Of a stretch of DNA of 64,000 nt, positions 12,348-23,616 are shown one piece after another. Made by a program: the position numbers and the translations under genes. Under the pieces are notes generated by a model. That model was not told the origin of the DNA, did not search any database, and saw nothing but the letters and a program-made list of their open reading frames with translations. Within the stretch, counting starts at the first letter, position 1. Every line of letters begins with the position of its first letter. The DNA is from Proales similis (taxonomy: Eukaryota; Rotifera; Eurotatoria; Ploima; Proalidae), in assembly GCA_019059635.1 (NCBI GenBank), contig JAGVRJ010000012.1, positions 124,001 to 188,000 of the forward strand, in the 5' to 3' direction.

Positions 12348-13839
12348 ATGGGAAGGACAAGCGAGCTAAAGTCGCGCAACGCATCAAGAAACGATCAAAT
12401 CGAACAACTGGATTTTGTGCCCAAAGTAAGTTGGCCCGGTCTCAAATCAGTTTGCTGTGTTTGCCATTCTAGTTGGCTCATGTCTAGTACGCAGATTTGA
12501 AACGGCTGCTTGACGCAAACGAGTTTCAACGCTTTTGCTTTGTGGCTAGCCAGTGCGATTTGAATTCGGTTCAAGTGAATGTAAGCCCTTTTTTCCAAAG
12601 CATTCTCCGCTTAGCTGAGGCAACAGTTCAAAGAGCAAGCCGTTCATGCTGATTGCGATCGAAGAAGATCGTCCCGATTTGGCCAATTTTTTAATCGATA
12701 GAGAAATCGAACTCGACCAAACTTTTCAGGTTAATGAACAACTGCTGTCAAGCAGTCGAGTTTAAATCGACTTGAATCATGATGATAGGACGAAAGAGGA
12801 AAGGCAATCAGCATTTTGGAATATAGCCGTCTAATGGACCGAGAGTCGATCAGCGAAATGATCGAGCGCAAACTTCGCGAGCCGAGCCTTCAACATAGAT
12901 GGCTCGAGGTGGTCAGCAGTGCCGACTTGAACCGGATAGACGATTTCATTCGAACTAAGTTCCGCGGCGAGCACCAGCTTCACTCCATGGTCGGTATCTT
13001 TGATTTCTTCATTCCGTATGTCCGATCTGACGCCTTCTCTTGTGGCAGCTCACGTTGGGTTTGATCAAAGCGGGCGAAATTGGATCGCATCGGCTGATCG
13101 ACTTTTTTCGTCACAAAAATGTCGACATAAACCAAATGGGTCGTCTAGAGGTGAATTGAGCTTTTTAATTACCCAACTGCGGCCAATACGCCTGTTCTGG
13201 ATGTTGCGCCCTCTTACTGAGACCAATGTTTCAAAAGGGATTAAAGACAAACGCGCTGTTGAATGCAATCGCATGTTCCAATGACGAAGCGGTCAAATTT
13301 CTTTTATTCCGCCGAGCGAGTGTTCACTGCCAAGGCCAGGTAAATAGAAACTAGCTCGCTCTGCGTCTGATTGAACCTCATCGAATTGAATAATCTCAGT
13401 TCGGCGATGCTTTGGTGTCTGCCGTTCATTACGATTGCTCTCCATCGATGGTTGAGCTCTTATTGGCCAAAGGCGCCTCGCTTTCATCGCGTCATCGCGA
13501 CTGGGTAAATATTTTCAACAATTTGGCGACAGCTACAGTTCATGAGCAATTTTGTTTTTCAAGCCCGAGCTCAACTTGCGCGAGTATTGCGTTCAATTAA
13601 ATCGAGTGAAAGCCAAATCGGTGATCGACGCCCACGTGTTTCGGCTTATTGGCAACAATGAGTACGAAAAGCTGCGCGAGCTTGCCCACAACGGCTACAC
13701 GAGCATAAATGTGATGAATCGATTTAGAAAAACGGCCCGCGAGCTGGCTGTTGAACGTCACCACACAAACATTGTGCAGCTCATAGACAAAATTGAGACA
13801 CGCGAGCGCAAGACAAAAACCAAAATGAATTATAAATAA
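12348..13839 (+). CDS. ankyrin-repeat protein with about one exon per repeat
   Basis: Eight exons, all in phase 0: 12348-12425, 12488-12580, 12634-12729, 12804-12989, 13049-13150, 13238-13339, 13400-13504 and 13564-13839. The product is ~345 residues. Exons 2, 3, 5, 6 and 7 are 31-35 codons each, the size of one ankyrin repeat. Exon 4 is about two units, and the last exon carries the final repeats and a basic tail. Repeat-like strings include KPFMLIAIEEDRPDLANFLI, NALLNAIACSNDEAVKFLLF, DALVSAVHYD...MVELLLAKGAS and KTARELAVERHHTNIVQLI. Repeats are degenerate: many lack the TPLH signature. No SOCS box, kinase or membrane segment is seen. Ankyrin stacks bind proteins; the partner is unknown. The stop codon overlaps an AATAAA signal. 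Confidence 0.75.
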
Positions 13840-15604
13840 ACAAATTAGAACGAATGAGCACAATGAAGCGCTTTGAGATTTCCATCTGAATTATTCAATC
13901 TCACGGTTTTCACGCCCGACGAAAATCAATTTGCGTTCCCTTTCACACACACACACACACACAGAAGCAAAGAAATAAAAAGCCATCGAAAGCCATGGGA
14001 AACGAGAGGAGCAAAGAAAAGGGAAATTGACTTTGACTTCAAGTTACTGTCTCCATCCAGTCGGGCAGCGTAATCAAGACTTATAATAAAAGGCTGATGG
14101 ACTGGCTAGCTGCGATGGAGCCTTGTCAATGTGACGGCTTCTTTTAACCTACGCGCTTATCACGGCGCGTTATTTAAAAATCCATTTATCGCGCCACTCA
14201 TTCAGTTCGAATCGACCAGGACTAGATAAAAAGTGTGAAGGGCCATAGAAAGACCCAAAATCGCAGATGGGAGGAAATGCATTCAATTTGCATGCACGTA
14301 CGAAAATCAGATTAAGTGGTTGAAGCAAAAACATTTCTCAATTGATTAGTTTTGCGCCGAAGCCTTTTGATTCTGTGAAACACTTTTGGGTTAATTTAAT
14401 TCGTCGACTAAAAGTGAGTTTGTTGTCGCTCGCCTGCATTCTCAATTTAATTATTTCTTTTTGCTTTATTGTTTTAATTTTTGTTTTATTTTTTGGCGGC
14501 ACATTGGTAACCAGATCTCGACACCTAGTTAATAAAACGCCAATTGAGAGCTTCTTACGCACGGCACCTGGCCTTTTGAGCAGTTGCATTCTGATTCCCA
14601 ACAATGATGATGATGATGATGATGAAAAGAGCGCTGGCATTCAATTCATCCATCTGTCAGGCCTAACAATCCTGTTTCTCTCTCTCTCTTTTTTTTCTAT
14701 TAGATTCTCGCTTTCTCTTATCTGAGCATCTTGCTAATCGAGCCAAATAGGCATCGCATTTCCCCTCTTGGGCCCTTGGCTTGTTCTCAATAATTGCTAA
14801 TTTATTTGATGCCAAGTCGCGATCGGCTGCCACCGTCAAGCGCTCAATTTGTGAGCATCGAGTTGAATTTCAAGCAATTCGCGTGCCCCCGTCTCTAGCA
14901 CGCGCGCAGACCAAACAATATATTTATACTCAATAAAAAGACGCCAGCGTTTGTATGAATGGTTAGGTGCGAGTATTGGTCGGGCGCTAGTTGCACGGTG
15001 CCCTCGATGTGCGGCTTTGCGGCGGGTTTGTTTGATCCGGATTAGCAGCGCTCATTCAGTTCTGCTTGTGTGTGTCTGCGTCATGAGCGTGCACAGTTAA
15101 GTGAGCGATCGAACAAGTTTCGGTCGGTAAATAAATCGGCTTCGATACCTTGAGCCGTTTAATGACTCGCATTAGAGCACACGAATATCTTGTGGTTGTT
15201 GTTTAACTTGGAAAAATTTCTCGCCGACTTGACTATCCGAGACGAGCAAGTCAAGTTGCTTTACCCGTAAAAGTGAACTTGTTTGCTGACGGAAGAATGA
15301 CTTCCAAATGAGTGCGTTAGCGGCCGCCATTTGCTGCCATATTACTTTTCCATTGGTGCGGTGTGGCACTCATTAAAGAGAGTAAAAGAAGAAAGCAAAG
15401 AGCAAACAGGCAATCAAGCCGCTTGTTTGTCAGACAAGTTGCTTGTTGCCTGAGCCAAAGCCAGAGCTCACTTTTAATCTCTGCCAGAGCCTTCTTCTTC
15501 TACTCCTTTTCCAAATCCATCTTTTCTCTCTCTCTCTTTCTCTCTCTTGAAGCGTTTTTCATTCATCCAATTTGGCTGTCTCGTTTCAGAGGCTCGAGAG
15601 CGCC
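13840..15604. other. non-coding interval upstream of the Kv channel
   Basis: Contains a (CA)n run near 13946-13962, a (GAT)n run near 14604-14624, and T-rich stretches. An acceptor-like TGTCTCGTTTCAG just before the channel's ATG suggests the channel has at least one upstream 5' non-coding exon, with promoter sequence somewhere here. No coding region is supportable. Confidence 0.5.
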
Positions 15605-17126
15605 ATGTACTCGAGCAGCATTGGCTATCAAAAACGATCGACGCATCGACGTCGCCGCAAGAATAAATCGGAAAAGATCCGCAACACCTTCCTCAAGTTC
15701 GGCAAGCGGAGCAACCCGAACGCCTCGCCGCCCGAAGACTACGACGAGCAGTTTGAGCTCGAAGGCCTCATTCAAAAAGACCATCGATTTTTCATTCCAT
15801 CCGAGCCGCACGGACGTCTGGTCGTAAACGTCTCCGGCAAGCTGTTTGAGTTCAGAGAGGCCGATATTTACCGATTCAGAGCGGGCCTGCTCGCCGACGT
15901 TGGTGAACGCTTGCGCTACTACGACTCCAATCGAAACGAGTATTTTTTCGATCGCAATCGAGAGGCGTTCGAAGGCGTTTTTCACTTTTACACTTCGAAC
16001 GGAAAGTTCGAGACTCCGATGTTTGTTCCGATCGACGTTTTCTATGAGGAGCTGCGCTATTTCCGCCTCCACATCTACTTGAATGGAGGCACCGACTGTG
16101 ACGAAGCACTGCTCGTGCACGCTCTCGAACAGCAGATGGCCGAAATCGACATGAAACAGGAAAGAGGCTGCGGCGATGCCAAGTCTATTCGCCTTGAGCG
16201 CTATCTGCTTAAGCAAAAGTTCAAGGGCCTGAACTACTTGTTCGACAACGACGGCGACGACGACGAAGACAACGACAACCAAGTGCCCTCTAACCGCGTC
16301 CAAAGAACAGTCTGGCTGCTTCTAGAACGGCCCCAGCGCTCAATGATGGGTCGTGCGATCGCCTTCATCTGTTTGCTTACGGTCATGCTCTCTGTGTTTA
16401 TAATGTGCCTCGAGACCGTGCTCGATTCCAACCATTCCGACAGTTTGAAAGAGATCGAGCGCAGCAGCATGCTCGACAGCCAGGCCAATTCGACCAGCGC
16501 CCACCAGGCTTGGAAACAACAAAAGGTGGCCGAGCTGATGCGATCACACGATCAGCGCCGCTTTGAGTTCTTCTTACTCGAGCTCATTTGCAATTCGGTG
16601 TTCAGCATTGAGTTTGTGGTTCGTCTGCTCGTATTCAAGTCTAAAAGAGAATTTCTCACCAGTGTGCTCAATCTGATCGATCTGGTGGCCGTGCTGCCCT
16701 TCTGGGTCACGTTGATCATTTACGCGCTTGAGAAGGGCGAGCTCACTTCTGAATCGAGCGTTTACCAAAGCACGAGCCAGTACGGCTGGTCAGTGCTGCG
16801 AATTCTGCGTCTCACCCGAGTGCTGCGTGTTCTCAAGCTATCCAGACACATTCGCGCCCTGAATATGATGGGAAACATTCTGTACGAATGCTTCTACGAG
16901 ATCGTTCTTCTTCTCACTTTCCTTACCATCAACATAATCATCTTCTCGAGCTTCATCTATTACATCGAGCTGCACGCGTCCGGTGAAAAGAGTCCATTTA
17001 TCAGTAGGAGAATTTCACTCGCTAAAAAAATTGCAATAACCCTTCAACCGATTCGAATAGGCATTCCCCACTCGTTCTGGTGGGCGATAATCTCCTTCAC
17101 TACAATCGGATACGGTAAGCACCCGG

Positions 17127-17161
<35 letters not shown>

Positions 17162-17416
17162 GCCTTTTGGCGCTGCACACTTGACACTAAAATGAATTCA
17201 CCAATTCAAAAAGGCGACCTGATACCTCGATCGGCCATGGGAAAGCTGTTCGGTTCGTTTTTCATCGTATGCGGCATACTCATCGCTCTTCTTCCAGTGC
17301 CCATACTCTCGTGCAAATTCGAGCGAATCTACAAGGAATTTTCCAAGGAGGGAAAGGAGCAGAGAAACGCTCGCTCGCGCGCCCAGTCCAGATCGGATCC
17401 AGTCAGCGGGCATTAG
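15605..17416 (+). CDS. voltage-gated K+ channel, Shaker/Kv1-like
   Basis: Three coding exons, 15605-17003, 17061-17114 and 17214-17416, give about 551 residues. The N-terminal T1 tetramerisation domain reads RLVVNVSGKLFEF...NEYFFDRNREAFEGVFHFY...PIDVFYEELRYFRL, which is Kv1-type rather than Kv2-4. Six membrane segments follow. S4 carries regularly spaced arginines (RILRLTRVLRVLKLSRHIRA), the pore is HSFWWAIISFTTIGYGD, and S6 has the PVP hinge (ALLPVPILSCKF). The filter is TIGYG, a conservative change from TVGYG. The tail is short, basic and lacks a PDZ-binding end (it ends PVSGH). It sets membrane repolarisation in excitable cells. Both introns (57 and 99 bp) are multiples of three without in-frame stops; the second holds a CT microsatellite. 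The start was chosen because it follows an acceptor and precedes T1 by a basic segment. Confidence 0.92.
17131..17160 (+). repeat. (CT)n microsatellite inside the Kv channel intron
   Basis: About 28 bp of perfect CT dinucleotide repeat between the GTAAGC donor and the AAAAAG acceptor of the intron that interrupts the pore. Length changes here would alter intron length and, if the intron were retained, the reading frame. Confidence 0.85.
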
Positions 17417-18513
17417 ACTAGATTAGAATATGTGAAAAATAAATTGCCGGAACACAAAAAAAAAGAAAACATCGAATCTTTGCTTCGCAGTTCACGTAGC
17501 CCCGAGCCGTTTCGAAGCAAAAAATCACGCTCTATTCCAGTTCCTTTTGTGATTAATAAGGCAGAGAAGGGGCCTGCTTGCTGTTGCGAGGCAACCAGTC
17601 CAAGTCGACCGAATGCCGATACTTGGCGCATATTGTCACTGAATACGTGAGCAAGCTGATAGAGCGCTTATGCTCTCAGCCGATTCGCTTCCTCTCATCT
17701 CGGGTGGAAAATTATGAAATTTAAGATGGCAGGATGGGTTGTTGACAAACGCCAAGCTAAGGCCGGCGAAAAGAATTGACACAGACAGACAGAGCAACTG
17801 AGACTGGGATAGTGTTGCCAAGGCCTTGATCTATTTGTCGAGCTTTAGAGTGCGAAGCATGATCTCGCAGCCTTTCGCTTCGCAACAAAACCTCATGACA
17901 AGCCACTTGACAACGAGAGCTCTTATCTTTAATCCCGACGCCTTTTTCCTTTCTATTCAGCTCGTTCACTTTAACCGTTGTGAGAGACGCTCGTGATCGA
18001 CGCCTTACGGACTAGAATTTCACTTTTATTTAATTAAATATTCGTCTTGAGCTCCTCGTTGGATACGAATCAGAGGAATCGGCCCGATTTGGAAAATTGC
18101 AATCGATCGAGCCCGAGCAAGCGAGTTGTTGCGTGTTGGCTGGGCCGTGGGATGCTTGATGTGATTGCTTCGGTTCTCGCAGCCTTCACCATTTAGAATG
18201 TGTCTTTAGAATGTCAGATCTCTCTTAGAATTGACGGCTAGCTTGTTTGGTTGTCGCGCAAGCTTATAATTACGCAAGCAAATTACTGCCTCTGGTGCTT
18301 AAAAACATTAAAGCGCACTCGCTCTTAATAGTCATTTCGACGTCGTTGTTGGCGTCATTTTCTTCATCGCCACTGCTGCTTTAATCGTGTGAAGTGAATT
18401 ACCTCAAGGTCGAAGAGCTGTGCCTCGACCCTCGAACAATAATTTTTTTACAATTTAAATTGCTTCAGCTTCGAGTTTTAGCCAGGCCATAGTCGACAGC
18501 AGCAATAGGAGCA
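17417..18513. other. non-coding interval downstream of the Kv channel
   Basis: 3' flank with an AATAAA-like signal near 17437. The rest is unremarkable mixed-composition DNA with no open frame that has coding character. Confidence 0.5.
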
Positions 18514-18777
18514 ATGCAGCGAGCGGTCGTAAATCACGAGCGTAGCCATGGCGGCGATAAGGGCCACAAGCTCAGTCAAGTTGTCGGCGTAGTCGCTTTT
18601 GAATACGAAACCTACTACTTGGCAACAAACAAGCTGCTCGTTTGCCTGCTCGACACTTGGTCAACTCGAGTGCGTATTTGAGCTTGTCAGATTAATTCGA
18701 GCTGATGACAAGGCAACGAGCTCATCGCCATCAGCGTAGGCAGCGGTCTTTCAGACGAGACGGACACGATTCTCTAG
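18514..18777 (+). CDS. doubtful small two-exon gene or gene remnant
   Basis: An ATG at 18514 opens a frame with balanced, protein-like composition (HKLSQVVGVVAFEYETYYL, then LLVCLLDTWSTRVR). With a weak donor C|GTATTT it can be spliced across 18674-18712 to NELIAISVGSGLSDETDTIL and a TAG at 18775-18777, giving about 74 residues. I do not recognise the protein. It could be a small gene, one exon of a larger gene whose other exons I missed, or a decayed fragment. The amino-acid make-up is the only support. Confidence 0.25.
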
Positions 18778-19271
18778 CTCAAGTCAAGTCTCAATCAGAT
18801 ACACAAATATAAATGGCGCCTTTGAGGTGCTTTGGTGCGATGGCGCTTCAGCGCGATTAAAAATGGACGAACCGAGGCAGATTATTTTCTTTTTGACGCG
18901 GTTGTTGTGGTGGTCCAACCGCAGGCCCATTTATTTAATGCAATCAAATATTTGCAATTTCTTCACGCTTCAGGTTGAAATTAGCTTCACAATTAGAAAT
19001 GATGAAATATGCGCATTGTTGGAACACCTTTAGAAAAATAGAAAGAGAAAAAGGGGTGAAAACTTTTGGTCTTTGGTAGCCAATGACGACAAATTGAGTC
19101 AAACAACAAATATTTGAGCACATTTTAGAACGGTTTGTAAGTGTATTCAAACGCTGTATATATCTAATCTTGAACAATAATTATGCCACTGGTGTTGTCC
19201 TACCGCCTGATGAGAGCTCATGACTTGGGGATTTGTTCTGCCCGTTTGATCTGGATGTTAGGCTACGCGCA

Positions 19272-19275
<4 letters not shown>

Positions 19276-19303
<28 letters not shown>
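19276..19303. repeat. (GT)n microsatellite
   Basis: A GT dinucleotide tract of roughly 26 bp upstream of the doublecortin gene, in sequence with no coding potential. Confidence 0.8.
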
Positions 19304-19569
19304 ATTGAGTTTTTGGTCTCATTAACTTTTTCATTTCAAATTTTGCAGAGCACACAGCAGCGACTTAAGGCTTTCGCTTTGACATGAATTGCGTGATTTC
19401 GCTTCTTGCGCCAATCTCGGTCCTGAGAGCTTCACAATTCATAAATTTCCTCTTTTCCTTGTTTGGCGTTGCCTCTAATTCGTGTTGCTGCTCGCGTTCA
19501 GAAAATTGTTGTCAATAAACGCCAACTTGAACAATATTGCGTCGAGGAAAGCAAGAAGAGGAGCAAGAA

Positions 19570-22500
19570 ATGGCATCTTACGGTCAGCGAATGGAAGGCT
19601 ATGACTCGTATCCAAACAGAGGCTATCCGCCATACGACCAAGGCGCACGAGACGACTACCAGCCGCCCGGTCAACAGCAGCGCAACCTTTCGCTTGAATA
19701 CGGAAAGACCATTCGTCTCATGCGCAATGGAGACGAATTTTACAAGGGCCAAAAGGTGGTCATCAACTCGAGGAAGTACAGGTACTTTGACGTCTTCCTC
19801 GACGACCTGTCCAACACAATGGACGCGCAGTTCGGCGCCGTGCGCTCCATACACACGCCAGTGTATGGCCACCGTGTGAAAAGCCTGCAGGAGCTGGAGG
19901 ACGGCAAGATCTATGTGGCAGCTGGCAAGAGCAGATTTGTGCGACTCAAGTATTTTGCATTCAATTGTCTTATTTGTCTACAAGGCACTAATCAACGAAT
20001 CATAGTTACATGGACATTTCTGAAGGCAAGAAGGTGCCCTCAAGAGTAAGTGGTCTTGTGAGTCCATATTGATAGTGGGCGTCTAGTTTATTGAAACTTG
20101 TTTAGTTGCCGTCCTTGAATCGCAGCCCCATGGACTCGAATGTTCATATTCCGCTCTATGACACTTCGCGTAGCATATTCATCTAGTAATTAGACTCTAT
20201 CTGCGCTTACTGTGTGGAGCAGTTCATAACTGGGATGTTTCAGTGTCTACAGGAACGGAGATGTGCTCACAGCGCCGTCCAAGATTTTGCTGCACAAGAA
20301 CACACTGTCGAGCTTTGACGCAGTTCTGAACCAAATTACGGAAAAGGTCAAGCTGCAGAACGGCGGCGTGCTCAAGTAAACTCTTTGCGCACGTTCAGCG
20401 CTCTTTGCGTTTGATGTCTAAGAACAGTTTTCAATCGCCAAGACTCTACACCATGAACGGCGAGGTGGTTCAATCGCCTGGTCAGCTCGAGAACGGACAA
20501 AGCTACGTGGCCGCACACAAAGAACGCTTCAAGAGATGCGAATACTTCACACCGCAGGAGTTTGGCTCGCCGAAATTCAATCGAAAATCGTAAGCCACTT
20601 GATTTGATCATGCGCTTTCTATCTGTTCTGTCTGTTTGTGGTTTTGTTTCTTAATTGTCTGTACGACGACGGGCTTTTAAAGCTTCACTAAACTGCAAAC
20701 AGTCAAACAAACAATGCAAGACGCTTTTGTCTAACGGTTTTTCTCTTTTGATTGCAGCCACTCACAGCCAACCTCTTACAATTCCTCACATGCGTCCGCT
20801 TCGGGCAATTCAAATTTGAGCTACTCTGGCAAGCCTTACACTGGCTGGTCTGTGCATAATTTGTGTCTGCTCCATTAATCAGCTTGAGCTCATTCGCATT
20901 CTAGGTACAAGGAAGGTCGCGAACTGCCACCGGTGCGTCCGATTCGAACAAACGTCGATCGAGATCAGGGCGGAATCTACAAAGCTCGAAACAATCGACG
21001 TGACCAAGCTCACACTGTCGAAGATGATCCCAACGCGTATGTGGACAAGCCAGTAGACCTGAAGAAAACCAGCCGAGTCAATCAGGTGCGTTGTTTGGCA
21101 CCAAGTTTCAGAAGAGAACAAACAATTTCCTAATCAATCTCGCCTCTTAACCTATTAGGAGGAGATCGGCATCGACTCGCCCAGAAACCATCAACAGATG
21201 AGCAACAATCAAACGCCGCGAAGTAGACAGGACTACAACAGCAATGTAAGTTGACTGCTCGTGAAATTGAATGACGACTCGCTGGCTTTCGTGCTCTTCT
21301 CGCCCTTGAATCGGTCCTTGGCGCCAATGAGTGGCAAATGTTCGATTGGGCTCTTTGCTCTGAATCGTGATTGGAGAATGCTCGGCTCTTGCAGCTTGAA
21401 AATTATTTGATTGAAGATTTGTTGATCATCAACGCCGCTCGATGATTAGAAAATTCTTTGACAATCACATGAATCGTTTGCAAAAGGCAATCGTTGATCG
21501 AAGTGGTGACGGTAGTTTGGGCGAGCTGAAGCACATACAATTCGCCTCGTTCCACGAATCAAGTCGAGAAAGTGAAGAGCTGAGACGCTATTACGTTCTG
21601 ACTCCGATGTTCGAGCACGAAACGAATCAGTTGAGTGATTCAGTTGTTGGCGAGGAGCGCGCATCTCCTCGTCACTCGGAAATGACTGAGAACGGCGAAA
21701 TCGAGTCAAGAGCAGAGCGCAGAAGCGATTCGAGCCAGGATCATCTGGACGAAGAAGACCAGCTGAACAAACAAAGCGCATCTTACTTGGGTGTTCGGGA
21801 CGAATTTCCGCGAGAAAGAGACCATCAAAGTGTGGAAGATAGCCAAGAAGATGATGACTCGCGGATTCGAGGGTACACGGATTCGAGCGCTTCGAGTTAC
21901 GAGACAATTGAGAGTCAAACTAGTTCGGAATACAATCAATTTACAGCTTTATTTGCGAATTCGAATGAGATGACGAAAAACAATCATGTACAACTCAAAC
22001 TGCCGAATATTCCCGACCACCAACCTGAAATGGACGCTAATAGAGTAGAAGTGGAAAGAGACGAGGCCATCGGAGAAGAAGAGAAAGAGACGGGTGAACA
22101 GAGCGTCAGTAACAGTGACAGGCTGTTTTCCAATAGCCACTTGTCTGTTAAAGTAGCGGCTAGAGAAGAAGCAGAGTGAGCAGATTGCCGAAATCTGAAT
22201 GTTTGGATTTAGATTTCGACTTTGTGTACGGTGAATTAGACTAGCTCCACGAACTGCTGCTTAGAGTTAAATAAAATAAAAGTAGATTTGATTTGTTGGG
22301 AAAAGAGCTGTTTGAATCGGCTGTTTTCAGAAATCCAGAGAGAAAGAGAGAGAGCCATCGAGTGTTTCAAAATCACACTGGTTTCTTTGATTTGAAAATT
22401 TAACATTTGAATCAGCAGAATCATAGTCAACGGGATAACTTGGAAAGCAGCCAGAGGGCTGGAGGCCAGTCGAACCGTGACAGCTACATGAGCAGACGTG

Positions 22501-22865
22501 ACGACAACGGCGGCAACTATAACGCACAGGACTCAAGTAAAGATAGAGACAGGCCAGCTGCTAATAGTAGCCAAAGTACTAATCAAAACACAGCCGCATC
22601 GAATAATCCACAGAGCACCAATGTTAAACCGGCTCCTTTAAATCCTTCTTCGCCCGAGCCGAAGGCGAATACTACTAACGACCAGAAAGAGAGTTTGAAC
22701 AGTACTAACAGTAATCAAAATCGGCCCGACACTGAACTGAAGCAAGCGTCGAAAGGCAAACTAGACGATTTGAGTGAGCAAGAGGCTGCTACTCGAATTC
22801 AGTCTTACTACAGGGGCTATCGAACCCGCACAAATCTAAACCAGGTATCTAACATAGCGGTTTGA
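19570..22865 (+). CDS. doublecortin-domain protein with C-terminal IQ motif
   Basis: Exons read: 19570-19949, 20006-20045, (20106-20186), 20244-20375, about 20444-20589, 20758-20847, 20905-21085, 21159-21245 and 22416-22865. The first doublecortin domain runs KTIRLMRNGDEFYKGQKVVI to GKIYVAAGKSRFVRLN. The second runs VYRNGDVLTAPSKILLHKNT, SFDAVLNQITEKVKL, LYTMNGEVV to GQSYVAAHKERFKRCEYF. Paired domains of this kind bind microtubules and stabilise them in neurons or cilia. The downstream part is Gln/Asn/Ser-rich and disordered, with GWYKEGRELPPVRPIRTN and, at the end, EAATRIQSYYRGYRTR, an IQ motif likely to bind calmodulin. The 19570 start follows an acceptor in the 5' untranslated region. One problem is unresolved: exon 20106-20186 runs into a TAG in phase 0, while the exon at 20244 needs phase 2, so the link between the two domains is not explained by canonical splicing. 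Confidence 0.82.
21442..22179 (+). CDS. acidic, Ser/Glu-rich 245-residue ORF inside a doublecortin intron
   Basis: An uninterrupted frame from ATG at 21442 to TGA at 22177-22179 lies wholly within the 1.17-kb intron between doublecortin exons 21159-21245 and 22416-22865, on the same strand. An in-frame stop precedes the ATG. Overlapping AATAAA signals follow near 22270, so an independent transcript or an alternative last exon is possible. The start MIRKFFDNHMNRLQKAI is amphipathic. It is followed by an extended acidic disordered region rich in Ser, Glu, Asp and Arg. A donor-like GA|GTGAGC lies at the stop, but splicing from it into the next doublecortin exon would be out of frame. No family is recognised. 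Codon choice resembles neighbouring genes, so chance seems unlikely. Confidence 0.5.
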   Translation: MIRKFFDNHMNRLQKAIVDRSGDGSLGELKHIQFASFHESSRESEELRRYYVLTPMFEHETNQLSDSVVGEERASPRHSEMTENGEIESRAERRSDSSQDHLDEEDQLNKQSASYLGVRDEFPRERDHQSVEDSQEDDDSRIRGYTDSSASSYETIESQTSSEYNQFTALFANSNEMTKNNHVQLKLPNIPDHQPEMDANRVEVERDEAIGEEEKETGEQSVSNSDRLFSNSHLSVKVAAREEAE

Positions 22866-23616
22866 ATCTGTCCTCTTACTCAGCTCTTTTAGTCAACAAA
22901 AACATTTTTGCATTTTAAACGTTTCTTGAACACTTCTAAAACCGCTTTCGGTCTTATCTAATTCCCGTTCTGTTCAAGACCAAGCCGGGTATTTATAACA
23001 CGGACTGAAGAGATCGCTGAGCGACCACTTGGCGTGAGCAGTCAATGATTGCCAAATTCAGCTTCACCACTGTCATCATCTTTGACCGTTTTTTGTTCTT
23101 CTTTTTCTTTAATGCCAAACAATCGTGACGCATGAGTCACAGATTTTCTCTCAGACTGTCTCTCGCTTTCTTTTTGAAAATTTTCTTGTTCTTTTCATCA
23201 TGACTTTATCTATTGCCACATTGTTTAAGTTCAAACTAAAGAAAAATCAGTCAACCGAACGCTCCCCACACAAAACCCGGAGCAGGCGAGTTGGCCATTA
23301 AACAGTATTTTCTGCTTGTTAGTAAACCAAAATAAAAAATCGAAGCGGGAGTTGAATTTTCTTTGTGGGCGGACACAAATCGGGTCGTCTCGTCGGCGAA
23401 TTTTTTTGCAATATGGAATGCATTGAACTGAGTGAAGAGTATAGAGGGGAGTGGGGGGGGGGGCAATCGCGATGGGGAGGGGGTCCAACGACTTATGTAA
23501 AACTTGAGAATTGCGAACAAGCGCGAGAAGTGCCAAAGTTCAATTCATTTTTAGGGGGCTTGGCTCTTTATCTTCAAAGCGAAACTTATATCGTCTGAAC
23601 GCTTTTTTTTTTAAGA
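22866..23616. other. non-coding interval with a poly-G run
   Basis: Spacer between the doublecortin and ETFDH genes. It includes a run of ten or more G at about 23452-23462 within the purine-rich stretch 23435-23490, and T-rich tracts before 23610. No gene is supportable. Confidence 0.5.

Noticed and set aside
14342-14725. 127-codon hydrophobic frame with an Asp run
   Set aside because: It is composed of T-rich spacer plus a GAT microsatellite; no splice partners or recognised domain.
15563-16303. 246-codon open frame antisense to the Kv channel
   Set aside because: It mirrors the T1-domain exon, has Val/Glu-rich composition expected from reverse reading of a GAC/AAC-rich coding strand, and the plus-strand frame has clear homology.
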